This document shows positions 7,247 through 16,200 of a stretch of 54,646 nt of DNA, piece after piece (positions within the stretch are counted from its first letter, which is position 1; each line of letters opens with the position of its first letter). The stretch spans positions 1-54,646 of the forward strand of contig CALUSA010000005.1 of assembly GCA_944323275.1 (NCBI GenBank), written 5' to 3'. The stretch is from Candidatus Gastranaerophilales bacterium. Lineage in GTDB: Bacteria > Cyanobacteriota > Vampirovibrionia > Gastranaerophilales > Gastranaerophilaceae. Position numbers and translations under genes: made by a program. The notes under the pieces were generated by a model. The model did not search any database, was not told the DNA's origin, and was given only the letters and a program-made list of their open reading frames with translations.

Positions 7247-8326
7247 CTATACAACAGTTTTAGCATTCGGTGCATTATTTTGATTTTCCTGTTGATTATG
7301 TCCGTTACGATACCCGATGCCGGCACGATATGCGGATACGGAATATAACATAGGCAATACAGGTCCAATCCATTTTAACCCCGAAACAAATCCGACAGAT
7401 GCCACATCATCAAGATGCAAGCTGACATCAAGAGCTTCTGGATGTCTTTCGGAATTAAGATTTTTAATCATTTCTTTAAAAGGTTTGTGTTCATGTTTTT
7501 TGTCTTTATCAAACAGAGGATTAATATAATTTTTACCGATAAAGTTTGCAATAGCATTGCCTGCAACAAGCCCGACACCTAACACGCCCGTTAACATTGC
7601 AACAAACCTTGCTGTCTTAGACTTAACATTAAATGCATTCATTGTTAATGCGCCTAACCCGGCACCTACATTGCAAAGTGCTATATTATTTAAATATTGA
7701 TAAGTACCCTCTTTTACTTTATCTGGGAACTGTTTTTTCCAATCGTCTTTTGTCAGTTTATCACCGACAACGCCGCCTGCTATACCGCCGAGAACAGGTA
7801 TTAACCCGAGCCATGATAATTTTAACAGGTCAGCAAAAGGTGCTTCGCTTTCGGCATCAGGAATTACTTTTGAGATAAGTTTTTCGTCTTTGAATTTTTC
7901 TTTAAATTCTTTCATTAATTCTTTTACTTCACCGAATTTAAGAATCTTTTCATCATTAACTTTTTCCACCAATTGTTTTACTTTTGCGCTTAAAGGTTTT
8001 GTTAAAACCTCGGCAAGCCCTTCTTTATCCGATTCCGGAAGTTCTATGATACCTTCAAAAATTTCTTTGCCTTTTATTTTAAGCCCTCTTGTTGCAAGCA
8101 AAGCAGATGCAACCGTAAAACCTAAAACCGAAGCATTTTTTATTGCTCGTTTTTTCCGCTGTTCATCAGAAGTCTTATAAGTATCATATATACCGTAACC
8201 TGCTGCTGTACCGGTCAAAACTGCAGGCATTGCATCATATAATTTTTCTACGAGTGCAGGCTGATCAAGATATTTTCCAAAAACTTTTGCACCGTTTTTC
8301 AAGCTTGAAACAGGTAATACAGGCAT
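7247..8326 (-). CDS. Glycine/alanine-rich membrane-associated protein of unknown function
   Basis: I do not recognise this 359-residue protein. I start it at the ATG at 8326 (MPVLPVSS) because an AAAGGA ribosome site (about 8335-8341) lies nine bases upstream. A longer reading from 8353 would put that site inside the coding region. Several hydrophobic, glycine-rich segments are visible (about 37-50, 75-90, 175-200 and 235-260), so it is probably membrane-associated. Between them is a charged lysine/glutamate-rich domain (about 95-165). There is no signal peptide. A promoter and a large palindrome (8352-8410) lie directly upstream. No neighbour points to a role. Confidence 0.6.
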   Translation of the reverse strand: MPVLPVSSLKNGAKVFGKYLDQPALVEKLYDAMPAVLTGTAAGYGIYDTYKTSDEQRKKRAIKNASVLGFTVASALLATRGLKIKGKEIFEGIIELPESDKEGLAEVLTKPLSAKVKQLVEKVNDEKILKFGEVKELMKEFKEKFKDEKLISKVIPDAESEAPFADLLKLSWLGLIPVLGGIAGGVVGDKLTKDDWKKQFPDKVKEGTYQYLNNIALCNVGAGLGALTMNAFNVKSKTARFVAMLTGVLGVGLVAGNAIANFIGKNYINPLFDKDKKHEHKPFKEMIKNLNSERHPEALDVSLHLDDVASVGFVSGLKWIGPVLPMLYSVSAYRAGIGYRNGHNQQENQNNAPNAKTVV

Positions 8327-8351
8327 TTTACATATCCTTTTAACTAAAAAC

Positions 8352-8410
8352 ATTAATGCAAATGCAAATCATTTGCATTAATATTAAAACACTTTAAAAT
8401 TATTAATCAA
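8352..8410 (-). promoter_or_regulatory. Promoter and 13-base palindrome ahead of the 8326 gene
   Basis: On the minus strand TTGATT (8405-8410) and TAATAT (8381-8386) are 18 bases apart. Overlapping the -10 edge and the likely start site is a perfect inverted repeat with 13-base arms, ATTAATGCAAATG (8352-8364) and CATTTGCATTAAT (8370-8382), separated by five bases. It could be an operator. In RNA it would form a hairpin followed by a short U-run ahead of the ribosome site. Confidence 0.55.
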
Positions 8411-8499
8411 TACATAATAAAAACAAAAATATGTTTAACGATTTATTCTTACACCATAACAATTTTGATAAAAATATTAATTTGTGATAAATCTTTATT

Positions 8500-9174
8500 A
8501 TGAAAAGATTCGGATTTCTTATTACGGTATTATTAATTTTATTTTTAAACATTTTCAGCTGCGTTACTTTACCTGCAATGGCAGATGTTATGCCGTATTA
8601 TACGGGTGCAATAAGCAATGAAACTATCGGCTTTTTACAGGTTCCACAAAAATTCAAACTTTATCTTTACCCCCGTGAAGATTCTCAAAACATTGAAAAT
8701 ATAAGTTGGACAACAACTTCCGTAAAATTAAATAAAAAAGAAATTGAGCCTTCCGCACTATTTGCGGCACAGGTAGAAGCTAAAAATCTTGCATTTTGTA
8801 TGGTTGTTGATATGCAGGAGAACTGGTACAAAATAATTTACGACAAAGACGGCAACAAAACAGGCTGGATAAAAGCAGAAAAAGAAGATGATTTTTGGAG
8901 TTTAAAAGATTTCTATGCGTATTACGGACGTAAGTACGGTCTGTATTATATGAAAAATATTGATTACCGCAAAAGAGGATATTACAGCGGAGCAGATGAA
9001 CTTTCGCAAAAGCTGGGCGGTTTTACATACATACGCTCAATAAAATTAAATAAAATCAGCGGAAACTGGGCACTGGCAACAATACTAGATATGGGCGGTC
9101 AGCTAAAAATAGGCTATATACAATGGAGAGAAAACGACGGTTCTATTGTTCTTTTTCCTAAATTAACAAATTAA
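8500..9174 (+). CDS. Exported protein with SH3-like features, unknown function
   Basis: A signal peptide (about residues 1-28, ending PAMA) precedes a beta-rich domain of about 195 residues. The segment around residues 100-130 (DMQENWYKIIYDKDGNKTGWIKAE) has the W-Y-x-V/I ... G-W-I pattern of bacterial SH3 domains, which often bind cell-wall peptides. I therefore infer an envelope-located binding protein and no enzyme. No Shine-Dalgarno sequence is visible before the ATG. The gene ends convergently with the next one, and their stop codons overlap. Confidence 0.65.
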   Translation: MKRFGFLITVLLILFLNIFSCVTLPAMADVMPYYTGAISNETIGFLQVPQKFKLYLYPREDSQNIENISWTTTSVKLNKKEIEPSALFAAQVEAKNLAFCMVVDMQENWYKIIYDKDGNKTGWIKAEKEDDFWSLKDFYAYYGRKYGLYYMKNIDYRKRGYYSGADELSQKLGGFTYIRSIKLNKISGNWALATILDMGGQLKIGYIQWRENDGSIVLFPKLTN

Positions 9175-12100
9175 ATTTTAATTTTATTTAACTGACAAAA
9201 AGTTTTAAAGGAATTAAAGTTCTTTTGAACATCATCAATTACAGCTTCTATTTCAAGTGTTTCGGCAAGCGATAGTGCTTTTTTGTACACTGTTACCGCA
9301 TTTTGTGCATAAGTAACAGCATTTTTTCGTTTTTTAGAAACCATTTCTTCAAGATACTTGGCATAAAGCTGATAAACCGAAACCTTTAAAAGTTTCATAT
9401 TATATTTTTTAGTAATTCTTAATGCTTTTTCTATATACATTTTTGCCGATTCCATATCACCTTTAATGATATAAATTTCAGCAATAAGTTTTTTAAACAA
9501 AACCATAAAATAATAATTTGAAATTTTGGGACTTTTAGCAACTTCTAACGCCTTTTGTGCGATATGCAAAGATTTTTCGCTTCCGTCAGTTACCAGTGTG
9601 AGTTTGGCTATATAATACCAGCACAAAAACGCACCGGCAGCGATTTTTTCTTTTGCAAACACAGTGATTTGTTCATTAAATATATTTAAGGCTTTAGACA
9701 GGTTGCCTTCTTCCTGCAAAATTTTGCCTAAAAAGACCTTAAGCAGATTTTTCACGAGCACATCATTATAGTTGTTTGCAAAGGTAACAACCGAGAACAA
9801 ATCCGCTTTAATATTTTGCCAGTCATGTCTGTGTAATTTATTTAATATGTTAATAAAATTCCACATAGAAACTACTTCAGGTTCAACAACTTCTTTAGCG
9901 GTTTCCTGTGTTAATGAAATCAAAATATCATCTGATTTTTTCAAACTGCCCTGCATTGAATAAGCCAGTGCTTTAGCCAGCTTAACTCTTTGCAGATAAT
10001 TTTTATTTTCTACATGATTTTTCTCAATAATTTCGTTTATAAGTTTTAATACTTCAAAACTTTTGTTGTTCCCCTGAGATATTAAAGCCATAGCCACAGT
10101 CAAATTGCCTTCAAGCCATGCTTCATAAATAACATCCATAGGAATTCCGTTTGTCGGTATCTCATGCGACAGTGCCTTTTCAACCACCGGTATAATATCA
10201 TTGCTTGCAGTATTATAAATTTCTTCCGCATTACCCAGACAAAACATTGCATTCAATTTTTTCTGTTTAATTAAAGCGCATTCCAGTTTTTTATCAGGAT
10301 TTTCAATTAATTTTAATGCTGTATCAACAGATTCTATAACTCCGTAATAATTACCTGTTAAAGAACAGCTTTTGCTTAAATAACCTGCTAATTCAATAAT
10401 TTTAGGCTTGTTATCCACTTTCATTGCATTGTTAATTGCAGCAGACAAATATGCAATTGCCTCTGAAGGTCTGTTTTGATAAATTAGTTTACCCATGCGC
10501 TCCTGAATATTATTTATAATCAGAGCTTCATTTTCTGGTTTTTCCTCCTGTGCGATTTTTAAACATTGTTTTTGAGAAAGTGTCCACAAATGCTCATCAC
10601 CCAAATATGCACATAGTTTTATATTGTCTGTCCAAATACTTAAGGCAAGGAGTTTCTGATTTAAACTCTGAGCAATAAGAGCTTTAAGCGCATTGCTGGA
10701 AAGTGTAAAAGAATTTATAATATCAAAAATCTTTTCGTTCAACAGAACAAAATCTTTGCTCTGTTTTGCTTTTTCATACACAAAACGCCATAGCAGAGTA
10801 TTTTTAAATTCATAAATATTATTATTAAACTGCGCAATATAAGCAAATGTGCTCAGCATATTAATTATATTTTGAAATTGAGCCGCATCAATTTTCATAA
10901 TAATGCCCAGCAATTTCACATTAAATTTATTACCCATAATTGCTGCTGTACAAAGTGTTTTAAAAGCAAGAGGATATTTTCTTTGCAAATGGTTTAAACG
11001 CAATACAAGAATTTCATATAGATTTTTAGGCGGGTTGAGAGCAATCGGATTTCGATTATATCTGATTTTTCCGCTTTCTTTATAAAACGCTTTGTTTTCG
11101 TTCAATAAAACCGTCATCTGTTCAATATAGGCACTGTTACCGTGTGAAAGATTATAAATTTTTTCAAAAAATTGTTTTGGTAACGGGTTTGACCCGTTTA
11201 AAAATATTTTAATAAGATTATCCGTATCACGTGGCGAAAGTTTGGACAATTTAACATCTTCGTACTGATTTTGTGACAATTTTTCGGAATAAAAATACCC
11301 CTGGGTAATACGGCTGTCTTTGTATGAAATAATAAGTTTTATATTATCTCCGAGGTGCCCTTTGTCAACGAAATACGACAAAAATTCATAAGAAGCCCCG
11401 TCAATCATATCAAAATCATCAATAATCAATATTAATTTTGATTTTTTTGACAGTTCACAGATAAATTTTTCCAGCAGTGCAAAAGTAGCCTCTTTGTTCT
11501 TTAAAATATCCTCAAAGGGAGCGGTCATGCTCGGATACAAAAAGTTAAAAAAGTTTGATATTTCTTCAGGTGTAAAAAATGGCAGACTGTTGGTAAGCAT
11601 GTGTTTTGCCTGACGAATAAAATCACCTGACATGTTTGAAAAATTCGGCATATTAAAAAATGTCAGCACAATTTCCTGAAAAATTCCAAACGGGCTGATT
11701 TGCGAGTTGGCACTGCATTCACCCCACAGCCAGAGGTAATTTTGTTTTAACAAATCGTTAAAAAGATATCTTAAAACAGTAGACTTTCCGTACCCTTCCG
11801 GTGCACTCAGACCTATAATTAATTTTTCGGGATGTTTAACAATAGTATTTAAAATATGATTTTTAGCTTTTATCTGATCATACTCAACCGGTTCGTACGT
11901 CTGAATTTCATCTTCTTCAGGTAAAATTTGCGGGGACATGGAATCCGAGGGAAATTCCGGTTTTAAGACATCTTCGGATTTATTTTTTTTATTATTCCTA
12001 TTTTTTTTAGAGGGCTGAACCTTATCAATAGGAGATTTTTGTGTAAAATTCTCAATATTTTTAACAATCTTTTCTTCCGGCACTACAATATTTGTGTTGA

Positions 12101-12521
12101 TAATAGGTTTATTTTTAGCTGCCAGTTTCTCCTTTTTTAAACCTGCAGAAATTTTGTCATCATTATCCGGAATTGCAAGCAGTTCTTTAGAGATTCCTGT
12201 ATAAATTTTAGCTTTAGGCATATCAACATAAGCAGGAGCATGCGGATTTTTCTTCATTATTGAAAGGTCTGTTATAGATATCTCGGCTTTGTCTTTTACA
12301 AACGGCTGAGCACATTTTCTGCATTTTTTTGCATCTGGAAGGTTTATACTGTTACAATTTTTGCAATGTTTTAAAAGCTGTAATCCGCATCTTTTGCAGT
12401 ATTCAGTCGTTATAGGATTTATCTGTCCGCAAACGGGGCAAACAGATTGAACTTTAGTGTGGCAATAGCTGCATCTCAGCTGATTATCAGGTATAATTTT
12501 TTTACATTTTAGACAGAGCAT
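9171..12521 (-). CDS. Zinc-ribbon / AAA (STAND-type) ATPase / TPR-like regulator
   Basis: This 1116-residue protein begins with three CxxC...CxxC zinc ribbons (Cys3/6-17/20, 28/31-42/45, 53/56-67/70). A disordered, lysine-rich linker follows (about 75-210). Next is a P-loop ATPase domain with Walker A (APEGYGKS, 240-247) and Walker B (LILIIDDFDMID, about 363-374). The remaining 600 or so residues are helical repeats resembling TPRs, including AKMYIEKALRITKKY. This order matches STAND ATPases that act as signal-driven scaffolds, as in MalT or the ATPase modules fused to adenylate cyclases. No output domain is fused here, so the zinc ribbons may supply the contact. It lies 75 bases behind the sigma-like gene, with a TATAAT-like sequence in between. 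Confidence 0.75.
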   Translation of the reverse strand: MLCLKCKKIIPDNQLRCSYCHTKVQSVCPVCGQINPITTEYCKRCGLQLLKHCKNCNSINLPDAKKCRKCAQPFVKDKAEISITDLSIMKKNPHAPAYVDMPKAKIYTGISKELLAIPDNDDKISAGLKKEKLAAKNKPIINTNIVVPEEKIVKNIENFTQKSPIDKVQPSKKNRNNKKNKSEDVLKPEFPSDSMSPQILPEEDEIQTYEPVEYDQIKAKNHILNTIVKHPEKLIIGLSAPEGYGKSTVLRYLFNDLLKQNYLWLWGECSANSQISPFGIFQEIVLTFFNMPNFSNMSGDFIRQAKHMLTNSLPFFTPEEISNFFNFLYPSMTAPFEDILKNKEATFALLEKFICELSKKSKLILIIDDFDMIDGASYEFLSYFVDKGHLGDNIKLIISYKDSRITQGYFYSEKLSQNQYEDVKLSKLSPRDTDNLIKIFLNGSNPLPKQFFEKIYNLSHGNSAYIEQMTVLLNENKAFYKESGKIRYNRNPIALNPPKNLYEILVLRLNHLQRKYPLAFKTLCTAAIMGNKFNVKLLGIIMKIDAAQFQNIINMLSTFAYIAQFNNNIYEFKNTLLWRFVYEKAKQSKDFVLLNEKIFDIINSFTLSSNALKALIAQSLNQKLLALSIWTDNIKLCAYLGDEHLWTLSQKQCLKIAQEEKPENEALIINNIQERMGKLIYQNRPSEAIAYLSAAINNAMKVDNKPKIIELAGYLSKSCSLTGNYYGVIESVDTALKLIENPDKKLECALIKQKKLNAMFCLGNAEEIYNTASNDIIPVVEKALSHEIPTNGIPMDVIYEAWLEGNLTVAMALISQGNNKSFEVLKLINEIIEKNHVENKNYLQRVKLAKALAYSMQGSLKKSDDILISLTQETAKEVVEPEVVSMWNFINILNKLHRHDWQNIKADLFSVVTFANNYNDVLVKNLLKVFLGKILQEEGNLSKALNIFNEQITVFAKEKIAAGAFLCWYYIAKLTLVTDGSEKSLHIAQKALEVAKSPKISNYYFMVLFKKLIAEIYIIKGDMESAKMYIEKALRITKKYNMKLLKVSVYQLYAKYLEEMVSKKRKNAVTYAQNAVTVYKKALSLAETLEIEAVIDDVQKNFNSFKTFCQLNKIKI

Positions 12522-12579
12522 TACAAAAACCGCTTATTGTTTAAGCTTATTATATTATAAAGATTGATTAAATACACAT

Positions 12580-12592
12580 ACCCGCAACGGGT
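12580..12592 (-). other. Short GC hairpin after the sigma-like gene
   Basis: ACCCG (12580-12584) pairs with CGGGT (12588-12592) across a three-base loop, just beyond the stop codon of the sigma-like gene. No T-run follows on the minus strand, so it is a weak terminator or processing site at best. Confidence 0.3.
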
Positions 12593-12596
12593 TGTA

Positions 12597-13193
12597 CTAA
12601 AAATGAGATTTTACTATTTTTAATATTTCTATCAATCTTTTGCTGACTTCGCTCTGAGAGATATTAACCTCTCTGGCAATTTCTTTTTGCTTAAACTCTT
12701 TGATGTATCGAAGGTAAAAGATTTTCAAAAATTCTTTTGAAGGATTTTCCTTTTGTGCAATCAAAACAATATCCACAATTTTTTGCAGAAGATCTTTTCT
12801 GACTACTTTTTCTTCAAAAGAATCTCTCGGGTCAGCAATATCGTAAACAAAAGGTTCGTAAGTAACGACAGGCTCCGGTGTTTTTACAACAACTTCAGGC
12901 TCCTCCTGAACTTTTGCAGGCACAGGATTCACAAGTACTTCATGAGTACTTACATACTTGTTGTCACGACGTCTTACCCTGCCGTTTTGTTTTAATACAG
13001 TCAAAATAGCCGTATTTGCTACTTTAGCTATATAACTTTCTATCTCTTTAATTTTTACGTTATCAAACAACGAGTAGGATCTTTTGTATGTTTCGGAACA
13101 AAAATCCTCGATTAAATCCTCGTTACCTTTGAATTTGTTATTAGATTTAACTAACTTCTCTATAAGCTCTCTTTGTTCGTTTATAGTATCCAA
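12597..13193 (-). CDS. Sigma-70 family (ECF-like) RNA polymerase sigma factor
   Basis: The protein has 198 residues. The N-terminal part (about 1-75) fits a shortened sigma region 2. An extended Pro/Val/Glu-rich linker (about 88-118) follows. The C-terminus is a sigma region 4 with a clear helix-turn-helix (FKQKEIAREVNISQSEVSKRL, about 165-185). The only plausible start is a TTG at 13193, without an obvious ribosome site. It lies 59 bases after the giant zinc-finger protein, with its own TATAAT at 13234-13239. Pairing a sigma-like factor with a protein carrying an HxxxCxxC anti-sigma motif suggests a sigma/anti-sigma couple. Region 2 is weak, so it could also be a sigma-derived DNA-binding regulator. 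Confidence 0.65.
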   Translation of the reverse strand: MDTINEQRELIEKLVKSNNKFKGNEDLIEDFCSETYKRSYSLFDNVKIKEIESYIAKVANTAILTVLKQNGRVRRRDNKYVSTHEVLVNPVPAKVQEEPEVVVKTPEPVVTYEPFVYDIADPRDSFEEKVVRKDLLQKIVDIVLIAQKENPSKEFLKIFYLRYIKEFKQKEIAREVNISQSEVSKRLIEILKIVKSHF

Positions 13194-13233
13194 TTTCGCA
13201 ATCCAATTCTATAAATATAAAATAACTTATTTG

Positions 13234-13239
13234 ATTATA
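13234..13239 (-). promoter_or_regulatory. Possible -10 element for the sigma-like gene
   Basis: TATAAT on the minus strand lies about 40 bases before the TTG start, in the short gap after the giant zinc-finger gene. I could not find a convincing -35 partner, so the sigma-like gene may simply be read through from upstream. Confidence 0.35.
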
Positions 13240-13252
13240 TCATATCATAGAA

Positions 13253-16200
13253 TTAGAAATTAATTATTAACGTTAAGAAATAATCCGATTTATAATTTTG
13301 CAATTTTGGAACACTAACATATTTAAGAGTATTTTTTATGCTTTTTGTAATAATTGCATCTATTTTATCAGACCCGCTTGATTCCAGTACCTGTATGCCT
13401 TTCAAGGTATTATCAGGTGCAATTTCAAACGAAACTTTTACGCTGTTATTAAATGCAACATCCGCAGCATTTGCTAAATCGTTTTGTAAATTTAATTGAA
13501 TATTTTTACCTGCAGTTTGTAAATATTCTTTAACAGAAGGTTCAACTGCAAGTTTTTCATTTACCTGCCATGACAATTTTGTAATTGAAATAGCAGCAGG
13601 TTTATCAGAGAAGGAGTTTGTCATTGATTTATTTATATCCTGCGACACAGCTCCGGAAGATGTATCTTGTTCTTCACCCTGTACTGCGGAATTTTGGAAA
13701 TCAAAAACCTGATTATCCTGCGCTGCATCAGCAGAATCATTATTTACAGCTGCTGTATTTTTCTGATAAATATAATATCCGCCTGCAATGCCGCCTATTG
13801 CTAGTAAGGCAATAAGAGCACCGGCGATTGCCAATTTTTTAGTCTTTTTTACCGCCTCTGCGCTCATTGGTTCCTGAGAAAGATCAAGTTCAACCTGTTC
13901 ACCCTCCTGCGGGGCTTCCTGCTCATCAAACAAATTTTCAATTTCTTCATTTTCTGCAATTTCAGAAGTATGTTCAGTTTCCTGACCTAAAAGTGCATCT
14001 TCTTCTGGCAACACAATCCCGTCTTGTGTTTCGCTATTTTCAGTATCAACAAAAGCAGATGGTTCAGCAGACTGTTCATCCTCTTGATTTTCTTTACCTT
14101 CGGAATCCTCATCAGAAAGCAACGCAAGGAGATCATCATCTAAAAGCTCCTGCAAATCTTCTTCGTCAGAATCTTCGCCCTGAATTTTTGCCTCGGATGC
14201 TGCCGGTACTGAAACATTAATATTTTGCCCGGTTTGCACAGGCTGTTCCTGTGATAAATCCTGTTGTGCAGAAGATTCCGCATTGTCTGTTTGCATATTT
14301 TCATAGTTATAATCAGGAAAATCAAAATCAGAAACATGTTCTTCTGTATCGTTATCAAACGACTCAATAACCGGCTCTTGTTTATTAATATCAAAGACAT
14401 CATCTTCGATAAAGCCTGTTTGATTTTCATTCTGAACAGAAATCTGTTCGGGTTCTTCATCATCATATTTCAACTCAACAGGCTCCTGTGGTTGTGAAGA
14501 CGCAACCCAAACATCTTCGGTAGTATCTTCTTCTTTAAAATCCGTTAATCCATCATCAGATAATCCAAAATCAGAATCAACATTATTTTGCTCTGGTGTA
14601 TTGTCCATATTTAATCCTGCTTGAAAATTATCTTCCTGAGGTTCAATCTCGTCTATAGTTTCCAGATCATCAAGTTCAAGCGAATCGGAACCGTTTAATT
14701 CAGAAAAATCGTCCTCGGAAATAGACAATTCATCAAAATCGGAAATATTCATAGTATCTTGTGCGGATTCTTCAACACTTTTTTCTTCTGCTGATTCTTC
14801 AATTTCATCAAAAGCCGCAAGATTATCCAGCTCCAATGAATCAGAATCGTTTAATTGAGGTAAATCGTCTTCCGGGATTGGTAATTCATCTGAATCGGAA
14901 ATATTAATAGTATCCTGTACAGATTTTTCAGCACTTTTTTCTTCAGCTGGTTCTTCAGTTTCATCAAAAGCCGCAAGATTATCCAGCTCCAATGAATCAG
15001 AATCATTTAATTGAGGTAAATCATCTTCCGGAATCGGCAATTCATCTGAATCGGAAATATTAATAGTATCTTGTACAGCTTCTTCAACACTTTTTTCTTC
15101 CGCTGGTTCTTCAGTTTCGTCAAAAGCCGCAAGATTATCCAGCTCCAATGAATCAGAATCATTTAATTGAGATAAATCATCATCTTCTCCAAGCGTCAAC
15201 TCATCTAAATCAGCAGTGTTAACAATATTCTGAACTGTTTCCTCAACATTTTTTTCTTCTGCGTGTTCGTCTACCGACAATTCTTTCGCTTCTTCTAATT
15301 CTTCGGAAAGAATCTCAGGTTCGTCCATTTTTGAAAAATCTTCCAAATCATCTAATGCCAAAGATTGTTCTGTTTCTATGTCTAAAGAAACACTGTCTTC
15401 CTGCGTTAAAACAGTATTTTCAGAATCATCTGACAATGAATCTAATTGAAGGTCGTCATCAGCGGCTTGCGTATTTTCCTCAAGATTGAGTCCGTCCTGC
15501 GCTGCAGATATTTCATCTTGCGCAAACATATCATCATCGCTTACAGCAAGCGGCTCCGGCTCATCTAAATCCAGAGAAAGCTCATCAGAAAACATCCCTT
15601 CAATAGAAGTTTGTTCATTTAAACTATCTTTAGCCTCAACATCAACAGGCACTTGCGGAACCAAATTTTCTTCTTCACTATCGTCAGAAAGCTGAAGATT
15701 CAAAGGTTCTTCTTCTGATTTCTGAATTTCTTCCGCTTTGTCTTCTGCCACTTCATCATCACTTTCCAACTGCAGCATGTCTTCTAAAGGCTCTCCTGCA
15801 AATTCTTCAATTGATGCGTTTAACTCATCAAAAGAATTTTCAGTTAAGTTGTCTTCAACTAAAAATGAATCCGTTGAAATATCAGCGTTTGAAACCTCCT
15901 GTGACATTTCTTGTTCTTTTGCTGCCGTATCGATAATATTTTCATCAACGGAAAGCTCCGGAACAACAGCATTTTCATTGGCTAACAACAAAGTTGAATT
16001 ACCTGCCTTGGCAGAATTTGTATTATTTGTTTCAACCTCTAAATCAGTATCCTCCAGCAATAAACTTTCCGAAGAATCTAAAGTTTCATCTTGTATATTT
16101 TTATCAGCTATCGTTGTTCCCTGAGAAGATTCAGGGGCATCATACATATTTAAAACCATTGGTTCAAGAGGTTCTTCAGCGGCTTGTGCAGCAAGAATAG

